NCBI GenBank assembly: GCA_963921195.1
Contig: OY992536.1
Location: forward strand, 332,151,038 to 332,215,037
Length of the DNA: 64,000 nucleotides
Origin: Pegoplata infirma
Lineage: Eukaryota > Arthropoda > Insecta > Diptera > Anthomyiidae
Direction of reading: 5' to 3'
The position numbers and the translations under genes were made by a program. The notes beneath the pieces are model-generated. The model searched no databases. It had not been told where the DNA came from and worked only from the letters and a program-made list of their open reading frames with translations. How positions within the stretch are numbered: the stretch's first letter is position 1; each line of letters opens with the position of its first letter. This document shows, one piece after another, positions 12,061 through 25,800 of the stretch.

Positions 12061-12213
12061 ACATTTTTTAAAATATTTTGCCCTCCTAGGCACAAATCTG
12101 TTAACAGAAAAATTATCTAACTAATGCGCGAAATCCGGCCTCGATACGATCATGGATGCCATCAGAACATAGTAAGGAAGTTGAAAATGTACTTTTTTTG
12201 TTTTATCCTTATA

Positions 12214-13118
12214 AGGGGTGGTCCAATAACTGGTATCTTTTTAAAACATGCAATGAAATGAACAATACTCAATAGTTTTGAAACCTTATGGCTTTATTTG
12301 AAAGAGCAAACATTGACGTTTTTTATGGCAAACGACTTCATTGATGCGTCTTCGGCTTGCTCCGCTGTATTGCGTTGTAGCGCAGTACTGCGCTGCCAAA
12401 CTGCACGTTTTTCGAAAAAAAAGTTTTTAACCGAAATAAGGCACTCAAATGAGGTTATGTTAACAAACAAATTGGTACATCTTGGGATCGTAAAACTCGC
12501 AAGGTATTGTAAAGAATCCAATTCATCTATAGAAAGCAATAGATTTGAGTATCAGCATCATTACACAATATTTTCAAAAATACAGCTTAAAATCCCATTT
12601 TCGTCAAAGATGAGCGCTACATAGCCATGATTACCGACTTTTTGTTGGCCGTAATAGAATATACCAACTTGGATGACATTTATTTTCAGAAGGATGTCGC
12701 AATATGTCCCACAGTCCATCAAACAATCGATATTTTGCGCACTTAGTTCGGAAATCGTGTTTTTCGCCATATTCGCGATGACAATTGATCACTTCAGAGC
12801 TGCCGATTAAAAACTTTAAAAATTTTTTTGAGGGGTCTCGTTAAAGATTCATGCAACATGGGAAATCCTGAAATGTTCTAGGCCCATTCGACGAATATCG
12901 TTCAAGCCATTCGTGAGATAGAACCAGAAACATTAGAAAAATGGGTGCCGAGAATGAGCTACTGCGGAGCTAACCCAGGCAACCGAATGAATGAAGTCGT
13001 TTGCCATAAATAATGGGAATATTTGCTCTTTCAAATAAAGCCATAAGGTTTCAAAACTATTGAGTATTGTTCATTTCATTGCATGTTTTAAAAAGATACC
13101 AGTTATTGGACCACCCTG
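12214..13118. mobile_element. TA-flanked element with ~100-bp inverted ends, 905 bp
   Basis: Left end AGGGGTGGTCCAATAACTGG and right end (reversed) CAGGGTGGTCCAATAACTGG, with matching arms through GTTTTGAAACCTTATGGCTTTATTTGAAAG. TA sits at both flanks, as in Tc1/mariner-type insertions. A minus-strand ORF at 12561-12770 (69 codons, MAKNTISELSAQNIDCLMDC) is the only coding-looking part; not recognised, perhaps a relic of an element gene. Confidence 0.7.
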
Positions 13119-13755
13119 TAATAACTATCCGGATTTTGTAAGAATCCGAATTAAAAGAAACAAATTATTTTACTTTCTTCGATTTCTTGCACAAAAACGA
13201 TTCAATTACCTAAAAACAATCATAAAAATCTATTTAAATCACAATTTTGTATTAATTACCCTCTAAATTCAATATGATAACGATTTTTGTACTTGATTTC
13301 AGTTTCAGACAGCACAAAACAATCACGCAAACTCATGTAATAAAAATTACTCACGCACGCTTACGCACGAAACTATTTTTTTCTAATCTCGCACACTCAC
13401 GATCACGTGAGTAAAAAAATATCTTACTCACGATCAAGCGTGCATCACGAAAAATTTGTGACACTAAGCGAGGCCGGATTTCGAGTAAAAATGGGAAAAA
13501 ACATGTATAACTATAATATACAATTTTTCAATATTAAATCATTCGTTGGTTTTGAGAGATTGTTCCTCAAAAAATAAAGACGCCTACATATCGAGAATGT
13601 AACTTGATCATTTGTATCTTATGACAGATTTATGTTTAGCAGGCCAAAATACTTTCCAAAGGTGGTAAAGTGTTTTAGAAGTTGGTTATTGTAGAGTAGT
13701 GTTATTTGTTGTGTGTTTGCATTTCGAATTTTAATGGTTTTCATTGTAGTTATAT
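13119..13755. other. AdipoR 3' flank; CTCACGCACG-rich patch
   Basis: Between 13318 and 13450 the sequence alternates TCACGCACGCTTACGCACG-type words and their reverse. No gene is visible here. Part may be AdipoR 3' UTR, whose end could not be placed. Confidence 0.4.
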
Positions 13756-13890
13756 TTAGAAGGTTATTGGTTCATGTGGAACTGTACATTCTCCTACAGT
13801 TACCCTATACATAGCCATTTCAGAAATACCATGATAATGTACAAAAGCAGCAGCAATCACCAAAATGTGGAAAAGTTGGTGGGATTGAAA
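13756..13890 (-). CDS. AdipoR: AdipoR coding exon 6 (residues 393-436 and stop)
   Basis: Reads FQSHQLFHILVIAAAFVHYHG to a TAA at 13756-13758. His396 and His400 complete the zinc site and the hydrophobic run is transmembrane segment 7. The C-terminus ends CTVPHEPITF, like the fly protein as I recall it. An ATTAAA, a possible variant poly(A) signal, lies about 20 bp past the stop; no AATAAA is close on this strand. Confidence 0.95.
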   Translation of the reverse strand, partial: FQSHQLFHILVIAAAFVHYHGISEMAMYRVTVGECTVPHEPITF

Positions 13891-16800
13891 CTAGAATTGT
13901 AACATTAATAATTTTAGTAAGTAGGTAAAAGTTAACATAAAGCAATAAACATACCCATAAATCAAATTTACCAGGGAACCATCTTTCTGGTACACGCAAA
14001 GCATACAAAAGAGCTCCTAATATATAAAGAAAACCTAAAAGAAGAAAATGGTTAATTAAAGCATAAAAAAAATATTTATTTAACAATACCCATCAATAAA
14101 AGCCACCCCAAACTAGATTTGCTGATCTGGGTAAACCATCCTTCCATCACGCCATAATGTATAGCCGGAATAATGCCAGAAAGACCGAAACTCATGAAAA
14201 CACCGGCTCTTAATGGTCTTAATGCTGGTTCTGAGAATTTGTCCCATAGCGAGACAATTATCGACAAGCTTCCCAGTACACAAACTACAGAAAGGTATAT
14301 TACTTTGGGCTGATAGTGACAATAAAAACCGTAATAGAGCCAAGGTACAAATGATCCCATGATAAGTAATGCAATACCGCAGTAATCTAATCTGTGAAAA
14401 TAAGAAATAAGCACAATTAAGAACAATATTGAGATACATGACCATCACATAACACTTCATATTTGGGGAAGGCACCCAAATGCCTTTTTAATTAATGCAT
14501 TACAACTAAAGATGGAAAATTCGGTACTTTGGATTTTTTTTGGTATCGACCGATTTAGTACTTAAAGTTAAGATAATTTTCCATTAAAAAAAAACTACTA
14601 CAACACAAGTTTACACACGTTTCAGAGGAAAAATTGAAAGAGCACACTGGAAACAAGTGCAATTGGAGAAAGATTTTTACAATCCTGTAAAAAATTGAAT
14701 TTAAGTACATTTTAATCATGTAAGTAGAAAAATACTTGTATTTGAAATTTTCAAGTAAAAATCTTTTTTACTTGAATTATTTTTTAAGTAATTATTTATA
14801 AAGTATTTGTAAGTACATATTAGTAAGTAAGTATTTTAAAAAGTAAAAATATATATTAGATGTAATTTTCTTAACACGAAACTATATCTTATGCAAAAAA
14901 AATTTAAAAAAATAAAATTTTCAAAATCGAACAAAATTTTCAACAAAATTTGAAGTTTTGAGAAATTCAACATTTTTTTTGCTTTTTTCGGAATGAAAGA
15001 AGATATGAAGAAAAAATACAGCACGCAAAAAAAAATGACTCACACATTTTGAAACCTAAAATGACAACAAAAAATTATGTGAAAATGGGAATTTACTGGA
15101 ACCCAAATGACAATTGACTGGAACCCACAAGGCAGTAAGGGCGTGCTAGTGGTTAAGAAAAGGGTCACATAATTTGTTTGTTGTCATTTTAGGTTTCAGC
15201 TGCCAAAAAAAAACAAAAAAGTACCCATTTTTTTAAGTTTGTATGGAAATTTAAAGTCAATCCTCCTGGGGGTTATAGGGGGGCGGAAGGGAAAAACTGG
15301 CAATTGAAATGATTTTTTATGGTCATTATCGGATTCAGCGACCCCAAAAACCTAGAAATAACTGGGTCTACCCTCTGGGCCTGGACACTTTTTTTTGAGT
15401 GCCTGTGTAATTAATTAAAGTTTGATAATAAATGGAAAACATTCTTACTGCCAAAGAAATTTTCCCTAAAATATTTGAAAAAAATCTTTATTATGATATA
15501 ACAACAAATCAATTGGCCACTCTTTAAAAGCGGTAATCGATACAAAGTTAACTTACTTAGAGAACAGTCTTCCGATTTCTACTGAATGACAGCTTAGCGT
15601 ATGAAAGGCAAAAGAAAAGCCCAAGCAAATAATGGCGCCAGCAAAAAAAGCTCCAAAAATCAATTTCTCTTGAACTTGAATTTCAACTGAGGGACGTGAT
15701 AGGAAGTAGCATGCCACACCAATGAATGCTACACAGCCCAATAAGTGAGTCCAAATATTACCAGTTTCGGTGTGTAAACGGAAAATTGATTTAAAACATG
15801 CGCCAAACGATGGCAATGGAGGGCGATGGCCACGATGTAAAAAGTCATTATCTTGCAACCATTTGGGTAGATTTTTGTAGTGGCAAACTTTCCAACTCGC
15901 TTCCCATACCTTAACCAACACAAAAAAACAATTAGTATTTTAAAAATAAATTCAAAATTAATCCAAAAACTTGCCTTGCGTACAAATTCTTCTGCTTGCT
16001 CGGCAGCATTATGAGCCAATGCTCCCAAATCGATTTCGTCCGACAAAACACCTGCTTTCAAAACCTCTGTCATCTAAAATAAATTTAATACATAATCAAT
16101 ATTCACTTTCAATAGTATATTCGATGATCTATTTAAATTTTTTTTTTTTTTTAATTTGAAATAAAATACTTAAAAAAGAGTTTGATTTGTCAGACAAACA
16201 TGTGTCTCATGAATGTCTGAATAAATAGAATTTACAGCCCTATATGGAACTAAGAAAATTGCGTTTTTGGATTTTCAATTTTTCGAAAACTGAGCAAAGG
16301 AGTCGTGGTTAAATATTGGAAAAATGGTTAAATTTGATTTAATATTTATCAAATTAAAACGGAAAAAATTTACATTAATGTATATTTTTGTATGGGCTAT
16401 CGAATAAAAAATTTTATTTTGCAAAATTTTCGGAACACATTCTGAAATTTTTCATTTTTTAAAAAATTCAATTTATCAAAAATCCACACTTTTTTTTGTG
16501 TATGAGTATCAAATATTTGCGAAAACAACGAATTTTGAAAATATTTTTTTAACTACCCATCATTGTCTTCAAAAGAAATTGGATTGTACAATGTTAAAAA
16601 TTTAGATAAAAATAATGTTGCATTAAATATTAAGTAAATTTAATGATGAAACAATTGATATTGCACTGTTACACAAATAATTGTAATAAAAGAATTTAAT
16701 AAATAGTAATAAGAAAAAAAAAATTGTAACAAAAATTGCACAAACGTACTGCCAAAGAACTTTTAAGGTTGTATTTTAAAGCGTTGGCAAAGCGCTTTAT

Positions 16801-19800
16801 TTTACAAAACATAAGTGCTTTGGCAGTACTTCCTTTTCTTAGGAGGTGGAACGGGTAAAAATTTAAACTTTAGGTACGTTCTAATTTCCGGTATTATTGG
16901 CCCTAGAATCTTGAAATTTGTAGTGTAGGATCATTCGGTAAAAAACATTCTGGAAAAAATACTTTTTGGAAATTCCGCTTCTTAGTAGGGTAAAATGGCT
17001 AAAAAAGTGTACTTCCGGTGATTTTTATATTTTCTGACGTAATAGTTCTACACTCAACCAAAAATCATTGTATTCCCAAAGAAAATCGTAGTAAATTCAA
17101 CAGAAATCATTGTTGATTTTGACCCTACAAATATTTATGTTGATTTCAACATTAATTGTTGTCAGTTTTTGTAAAAGCTGATCAACTCGTATTTCTGTTA
17201 GTTCTATTCGTATTTTTGTTAATCATACTCGTTTTTTTTTTGTATATTCATTCAATTTTATTTAGTAAAACGAAATGCTTATTTGTGTTGTAAATATTAT
17301 TTTATTTAATTAAATATTTTTAACAATTTTTTTTCATGGTTTTCATGATTTTAGTTTGTGTGAAAATCTCATGATTTTCACACAAACTAATTTTTTAGAT
17401 GATTTTTTTGTCTTCTTTTTTCTTCGACTGTGGTGTATTTTGATGTTGTTTTTCTATCGTCTATTGTTTTATATAGCTTCTGGAACCTTTCCAACGATAC
17501 CAAATCACAAATTTCTAAAAAAAAAAATAATGAAATTTGCTGTATTAATGCATAAAATGTAAATATATATTTAATTACTCACCAAATATTTTCTTTTATC
17601 TTTGTAATAAAAAATAATTTTATGAGAAACATCCCTTCTATACAAGACAACAAAAATTTACAAATGGCGGTCATCAAAAACAGTGTTGCATATTTCATGT
17701 ACTTATGTTTTATAAAATTTTTTCCAACTATGTGTTTTTCAACTATTGAATTTTGTAATATCAACACTGATTTTTGTTAAATTCTGTAAAACTTGATCTA
17801 CAATGGGTTTACTAATTTTTCTACTAAGATATTTCTATGAGTGTAGAAACTTAAAATTTTAGATGTAGAATTCTTCGGTGAAAACCAAAATTTTGGGAAA
17901 AGTACTTTTTGGAAATTCCGTTTCTTAACGGGGTTAAAAAGTATACTTTTTGTACATTTAATATTTGCTGAAATAATATTCCTACATAATTGGAATGTAA
18001 TGTAGGATCCCTCGGTGAAGAAAAAACATATATTGAAACATATATGTGACCATTAGGGGTGGGATAGTGCACGAGTTTTCGATTTCGACACGCTAGAACC
18101 GCTTATTTTGTGAGGTTCGTAAAAAAAATGCATGGGCCAAAAAATGGGGCAGATCGGATAGGATCTAGGGGTCGCTCATCGGGGTCAAAGTTGGGCGTAG
18201 AGGGGAAAAAATCCACAAAAAGGCCCAAAACTCTCCTGGTTTTGCCCCTAGAGGGGTCAAATGTGAGACCGGCCCCCATTATTTTTTCCCCCTGAACACT
18301 TTTGCCAAACATACCTAAGCCCTATCTCCAATCCCTAAGGGGGGTCCCATACAAAGGTTAAATTTTAAACAAATCTTGCTCCTACCGCTCTAGCCGTCCT
18401 AGAAGTCACCCTAGAGGAATCAAATGTATGACCGACCCCCAATATTTTTTCAACCCCAACATTTTCTTAGAACATGCCTACCCCCTATCTTCAATCCTTA
18501 GGGTGGTCCCCATGCATTTTTTTTATTTTTTCTTAAATTGTCATATTAAATCAGCTCCTATCGGTCCAATGGTGCCTCCTAGAGGGGTCATTAGCCCCCA
18601 ACACTTCTTGTGAACATACCAATTCCATATCTCCAATTCCTAAGGGGTCTCCCACACAAAACGACATTTTTGTAAATCTTGCTCCCACCGCTCTAACTAT
18701 CGCAGGGGTGACCCTAGAGAAGTTAAATGTGTGACCGACCCCCAATATTTTTTCAGCCCCAACATTTTCCCCAAACAAACCTACCCTCTATTTTTAAGCC
18801 TTAAGGGTGTCCCCACACAATTTTTTTTTTTTTAATTTTTTTTATAAAATTTGCGCCTACCGCTCCCACTGTGCCTTTTAGGGACGGGAAATGCAGACTG
18901 ACCCCCATTAATTTTTGCCCCCTACATTTTTTCTGAACATACCTACGCCGTATTTACACTTTGTAGGGGTGCTCCCCTGGGGAAAACTAAGTGTTTGAAA
19001 CCAAATTCGGCAAAACGTCTGGACCAGGAGTGCTAATGTTTGCGCGTTTTAAAGAGCAGTGGGAAAATATAAAAGACAAACCGTACAGTCTTGGTGGAAT
19101 GAAGTGGCAGGCAACATACTAGCTCAAGTCCAAACTGACATCAGGTTATTGTGTTGGGCTCAAATAAAAGAAAAGCAACCCAGAGACGACTACAAGGAGT
19201 TTCTTAAAATTGTTTTATTATACCTTGGCGAAAATATTCCTAATAAGCATTTTAGCCCACCAGGACCGATCAGTCATGCTCGATGGATGGCAAAAGGCAT
19301 ATATTGCCTAAAAATGTTTTTGTTCCGAAAATATATCGGTTTGGCCAAAAAAGAATTAAATGCACTTCTTGATGTGACCGTTTTCATCATAACAATTTAC
19401 GTAAAAGCTTGGTTTAGCGCTACCAAAGCAATAGAAGCTCCAAATAATGATTTGAATTTTTTGAAAGCGATTGCCAATTATGCTTCGATTGATAAGATTC
19501 TGTCGCAACGATTGGTCAAGAGATTCTGTGGACATCTCTGGTATCTCAGTGGCGAAGATGTTGCTCTCGCACTATTTGATCCGAATATCTCTTGTGAAAT
19601 AAAACGAAAAATGTCGAATGCAATTCGTATATTTGAAGAAGAGAAAGAGGAATTGGAGGAAGAGTTATCTGACGATGAGATGGACGAATCGTCTAACGAA
19701 GACAGCGAGGAAGAAGAAGACGATGATATCGGGGAAGAAGATGCCTCAGAGGATAGCGGCGACAGTAGCAACAAGGATTGTAATCCTCCAGTACATGTTG

Positions 19801-22800
19801 TTGGATTCGAAGGTGTGAAAAGAATTAACATGGCATCAAAACAAGTGAATCAAGAACTCATGAAAACAAGTTACTATTCATCCTTATTTCTAAATACGCG
19901 CATCACTTCGACGTCGAATGAGTTTCACTTTCGACGACCGAGTTTCGCCACATTCTACAATACTTCAGTGGTATCGGTGAAGGAATATCGATTAATTTTT
20001 GTCATCACTAGCAAAACACAAAAAAACAACAAAACATATAAAATAACATGAATTGTAAATTAATTAAAAATATATTGCTGGTCATGTTTTATATTTATTT
20101 TCAATCTTACTATAATATATATAATTAAAAAATTAAGAATAAGTATTTTAAACTTCAGAAATTTAACAAAAAATCGCCATAAACAAAAATCCGTCCCTGT
20201 GTGGCACAGTCCGAGAACAAATGCAGTTTGCATTTTCATGGTTTTTATTCTGCCGGAGACATTTTTATTACATAATTTATACAAAAATAAAACACTTAAT
20301 TGATATTTAAAAGAAAATTCTATTATTTTTAATGATTGGGGTAAAAAAAAACAATTTTCTATAAAAACGCGCCAAAAAAGATGTCGAACAAAAATGTATG
20401 AATCTGGCGTCGAAGACGAATTGAGGAATACGTCGAATGTCGACGATGACGAAAAAACATATGTTTTTCGTCTGTATCATCTCCAACGTATTCAGGAATA
20501 CAAAAAATTACCTTCGTCGCGTTTTAAACGTGTTTATGACAACAGGAATAGCCCCGATTAAATTACAAATTAAAGACCTCAGATTTCTCGATAAAATAAA
20601 TAAAAAAAATTGTGGGGTAACACCTTGAAGATAGAGGGTAGGTATGTTTGATGAAAATGTTTTGGCTAAAAAAATATATGGGCAGGTCATACATTTGACT
20701 TCTCTACATACATTACTAATTTAGTTTTCCCCAGGGGAGCACCCCTACAAAGTGTAAATACGGCGTAGGTATGTTCAGAAAAAATGTAGGGGGCAAAAAT
20801 TAATGGGGGTCAGTCTGCATTTCCCGTCCCTAAAAGGCACAGTAGGCGCAAATTTTATAAAAAAAATTAAAAAAAAAAAAATTGTGTGGGGACACCCTTA
20901 AGGCTTAAAAATAGAGGGTAGGTTTGTTTGGGGAAAATGTTGGGGCTGAAAAAATATTGGGGGTCGGTCACACATTTAACTTCTCTAGGGTCACCCCTGC
21001 GATAGTTAGAGCGGTGGGAGCAAGATTTACAAAAAAGTCGTTTTGTGAGGGAGACCCCTTAGGAATTGGAGATATGGAATTGGTATGATCAGAAGAAGTG
21101 TTGGGGGCTAAAAATTAATGGGGGTTGGTCTTGATAATGACCCCTCTAGGAGGCACCATTGGACCGGTAGGAGCTGATTTAATATGACAATTTAAGAAAA
21201 AATAAAAAAAATGCCTGGGGACCACCCTAAGGATTGAAGATAGAGGGTAGTAGAGATGAGCGATATTTTCATACCGGTGATTTAATCACCGTGATTCAAA
21301 AATCACTGGTAACTGCAGTTATCAAATATCTTAAATCACTGCTACTTGCAATATCGTTCTTTTCTGTTATAAACACATTAACTAATATTTTAACAGTTGC
21401 TGTGTGTTCGTTCAATCATATTTTTCTTCTCTTGTTATGGAATGTAAAAAAGAAAAAACAAGTAAGAAAATTATAGTCGGTCAAGACCGACCATATAATA
21501 CCCTACACCAGAGTTTCCCGGAAAATGGGTCCCAAGTTCAAACATGGACTGATTAGATCTATATTTTGTCAAATCTTTAATAAGTGTAAAAAGCACTCAC
21601 TAATCAAATTTGAGTGGAATAGGCTTCTTTTTGTTGACAATAAATGGTCCGATGATAATCAGATTTGATAAGGTTATTAAAGAACGCGTTTAACATACAC
21701 AAACAGAATTTTAATTAAATATTTTCTATTTTCATTGAGAGATTTATGTGAAAATCGGGAAGGTGGTTTGTATGGGGGCTACAAGAAGAACTGGTCCGAT
21801 TTCTTTAAAATTCGGAATGTTGATTTGTGTGGATAAAACATGATTACCTGGCAAATTTCGAAAAGATACCTATTAAAATGCGGCTATTAGAGTCATTTGA
21901 GCCAAAACTAAAGAGGACCTTTGTATGGGGGCTAGGTCTAAATATGGACCGATTTTTTCCAATTTCAATAGGCTTCGTCCTTGGGCCAAAAGAGGCTTTA
22001 GTTTCAAATTTCAAGTCAATTGATTAAGAATTGCGACCTGTATCGTGTTTACACCGTTTACATGGACAGACAGACGGACGGACGGACAGACGGACGGACG
22101 GACGGACATCGCTAAATCGACTCAAAAAGTGATTCTAAGTCGATCGGTATACTTAAAAGTGGGTCTAGGACCAATATTTCGGGTAGTTACAAACATCAGC
22201 ACAAACTCATTATACCCTGTACCACAGTGTGGTGTAGGGTATAAAAAACAAACACACAAAGCAACGCAATGTTTTTAATACGCACACAAGGAACCAAATT
22301 GCCAAAAATATTTTTTTGCTTTAAAATTAAAACTGTTATTGAAAGAACTGTGACTGAAAGAACTGTGATTTAAAAGAACTGTGATTTAAAAGAACTGCGA
22401 TTTAAAAGAACTGTGATTTAAAATCACGTTTATATCTACAATTAAAAACGGTGATCACAGTAACTGTTTAAAATAATGGTTATTTGTAAGGAAAGACGTT
22501 CCTCAAATTGCTCATCTCTACTGTGGTTTTATAAATTTTTCCAGATTTTCTCTTAATTTTAAATAAATAATTTCTCAGCAATAACTTGAATGTACTTAAA
22601 TTTAACTTAATAATTCCGGCAATACAAATAATATTTAATACATACACTCAGAAAATTATGTAAGTTACTACATGTTAGTTGTTTGTATATTTTACAGTAG
22701 TTAGTTGTTTTCAACTACAAAGTCAGTTGTTTTTGTATGACAAATATCAAATAACTATTTCTGTTAGTTGTTTTAAGTCGTTTTTTTGAATAACTAACAA

Positions 22801-25800
22801 AAAAGTACTGTAATGTAGTAACAGTTATTTAAAGTTGTTAATATTATTTTGTTTATCTCTGAAAAATTTTCAAAGTTTTTTTCCAAAAAATAAAAATAAA
22901 TTTTCGTTTTATTCAACTTAAAAAAAAAAAAAAAATTGGTCTTCAATTTTTTTTTTTCTGAAAAATTTTTTGAAAAAAATAATAATAATTTTACTACATG
23001 TTAGCTGTTTTGACTACAAATGTAAGTAGTTTTTACTACATAAGTCAGTTGTTTTTTTGTCAGTTAAAATAACTAACATTGTTAGTTGATTTAACTGAAA
23101 AAGTAGTTGACCCCAAAACAACTAACAAAGTAGTTATTTTAACTGACATTTTCAGTTGATTTTACTAACATAATTTTTTGAGTGTACATTGTATCGTTTT
23201 TTTTTTGCATCACATTGAACAACGGTGATCACGGTAACTGTTTAAAAGAACGGTGATTTGTAAATCACGGTAACTGAGAACGGCGTGATTCAAAAATCAC
23301 TTCATTGCTCATCTCTAGAGGGTAGGTATGTTCTAAGAAAATGTTGGGGTTGAAAAAATATTGGGGGTCGGTCATACATTTGATTCCTCTAGGGTGACTT
23401 CTAGGACGGCTAGAGCGGTAGGAGCAAGATTTTTTTTAAAATTTAACCTTTGTATGGGACCCCCCTTAGGGATTGGAGATGGGGCTTAGGTATGTTTGGC
23501 AAAAGTGTTCAGGGGGAAAAAATAATGGGGGCCGGTCTCACATTTGACCACTCTAGGAGCAAAACCAGGGGAGTTTTGGGGCTTTTTGTGGATTTTTTCC
23601 CCTCTACGCCCAACTTTGACCCCGATGAGCGACCCCTAGATCCTATCCGACCTCCCCCATTTTTTGGTTCATACACTTTTTTTGCCAACCTCACAAAATG
23701 AGCGGTTCTAGCGCTTCCAAATATTGCTGCTTAAAATCTCACACAACACTATCCCACCCTTAGTGACCATACACTCATAGAAATATCTTAGTAGAAAAAT
23801 TAGTAAACCCATTGTAGATCAAGTTTTACAGAATATTGCCGTATTCAACAAAAATTAATGTTGATATCGTTGATTAATCAGTAAAGTTGAATCAACTATT
23901 TACAACGCTCATACAGAATTCAATAGATAAAACCAAAAAAGAAAAAACAACCCTGTTCGTTCATTTTTGTATTATCAAGTTGGTAGCAATGCATTGCAAT
24001 GTGAAATTTGTTTGTCTCTTATAAAATTATTTTATGTGTTTGTTTCTTATGAAAATATTTAATATTTTAAAAATAAATAAAAATAGGATCTGATGATCAG
24101 ATTCTGATCTGTAAATATTTGGTAATTACTGTAAATATTTGGTAATTACTTAAGTAATAAAATACATTGGTTACTTTATGTATTCATACTATATTATAAT
24201 TTTTTTTTGTTTTTTTTAAGGTTTTTGATTTGGTGTCATTAGAAAACTGGAGAATGGCTTACGAGTGCATAACATAAACAAAAGAAGTGTGTGTGAAAAT
24301 CTCGTTTTTAAATATTGCAGCTTAAAAAGCCGGTGATAATTCTAAAAAATATTGTGATTTTTACTTAATAAAAGAATATTAACAAATAACAACAAGCTTT
24401 TTTTATTAATAAAATTTCTTATATCAACAAAAATATGAGTTGAGTTTACAAAAAATACGAGTTGATTTACAAATAAACGAGTTGATCAACTTTTACAAAA
24501 ACTGACAACAATTTTTATTGAAATCAACATAAATATTTGTAGGGTCAAAATCAACAATGATTTCTGTTGAATTTACAACGATTTTCTTTGGGAATACAAT
24601 GATTTTTGGTTGAGTGTATATTAGACTGCCCAGAAAAAAAGCGAAGTTTTTATTTTCTTGGGGGATACCTGCAAATTTTGTTCCTTTTTGTGCAAAAAAA
24701 TTTCGGTTTTTTTTTGGGATTTTTAAAATAATATCTAGAGGTCGCGATCTCGCGTTTTATAACGATTTATTTTTTTGAGTTTTTTATTATTTTAAATTGT
24801 TAAATATGATTAATATGATAAAATATTAATAATTTCAGACAAAAAAAAAATTAAATTAAAAATTAAATATTGCTCATTCCATGAGATGTCTCCCAGCATC
24901 TAATCAAATGTTCCTTAATTTATTTGAAATTTTGCACACATGAACACTATGAAGCTATTAAAATAAATCAGTTGTTAGTTCCGAGAAAATCCGTGAATTC
25001 GCGAATATATTCGCGTTCGCGAATTCGTGGATTTTCGCGAAACTAAAAACGAATTTATTTTAATTGCTCCATAGTGTACCTGTGTGCGAAATTTCAAATA
25101 AATTAAAGAACATTTGATTAGATGCTGGGAGACATCTCATGGAATGAGCGATATTTAATTTTTAATTTATTTTTTTTTTTTGTCTGAAATTATTAATATT
25201 TTATCATATTAATCATATTTAACAATTTAAAATAATAAAAAACTCAAAAAAAATAAATCGTTATAAAACGCGAGATCGCGACCTCTAGATATTATTTTAA
25301 AAATCCCAAAAAAAAACCGAAATTTTTTTGCACATAAAGGAACAAAATTCGCAGGTATCCCCCAAGAAAATAACAACTTTGTTTTTTTCTGGGCAGTCTA
25401 GTGTATATTAAAGGTGTCCTTACGACTAAGGTAATTTTTCAAAATCACTTTTGAATACGTGGTAGGGTCCTAAATTGTAGTTTAGTATCTAAAAATGAGT
25501 GAGCCAAAAGTTGGGGACAATCGGATAAAAATAACTCGTGCCGAAAATGGATTGAAGTTTTGGGACACTCTTATGTGATAAAAAAACACGTTTTTTCTAG
25601 TTTTTTGAAAATTATTGGTATATGTTATTTTTTGTTAATTTTTTTGTTAAAAAATATGAAAATGGTACTGAATTACCTTTCCAAAATGGGTAAAAAAATT
25701 CAAATCGGATAAAAAATAAGCATTTTATTCATACATGCCCCAGACCATTGCATGGTTTTTAAAGCCAAAATTTGAAAATGTTCAAAATTTTTAGGCAAAA

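Larger units (their letters stand above)
21251..23317. mobile_element. hAT element nested in the large hAT, TSD GAGGGTAG, 2067 bp
   Basis: Ends TAGAGATGAGC in inverted orientation; 8-bp duplication GAGGGTAG at 21243-21250 and 23318-23325. Removing the insertion restores ATAGAGGGTAGGTATGTTC, the sequence expected in the host arm. Subterminal repeats TGATTTAAAAGAACTG and CGGTGATCACGGTAACTG occur near both ends. It carries two further insertions (about 21460-22250 and 22645-23184). Confidence 0.88.
18054..23762. mobile_element. Large fold-back hAT element, TSD GTGACCAT, 5.7 kb
   Basis: Ends TAGGGGTGGGATAGTG and (reversed) TAAGGGTGGGATAGTG. The 8-bp duplication GTGACCAT is exact at 18046-18053 and 23763-23770. 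Each end is a long arm of about 950 bp made of blocks such as GGGTCGGTCATACATTTGA; the left arm is 18054-19010, the right 20620-23762. The right arm is split by a later 2067-bp hAT insertion; without it the element is about 3.6 kb. The central part carries the ORF at 19059-20051. Confidence 0.85.

Noticed and set aside
16074..16160. Alternative AdipoR exon upstream of exon 2
   Set aside because: The frame is closed and no donor with suitable phase is present; exon 2 begins right after ATTTTAG.
18054..18060. 4-bp TTAG duplication for the large element
   Set aside because: TTAG does match both ends, but the 8-bp GTGACCAT match is stronger and gives aligned TAGGGG/TAAGGG termini.
19478..19831. 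Serine-rich minus-strand ORF
   Set aside because: Antisense shadow of the acidic tail of the 19059-20051 ORF.
22062..22110. Microsatellite GACGGACG as an independent feature
   Set aside because: It is a fixed part of a dispersed repeat seen at several other places in the window.
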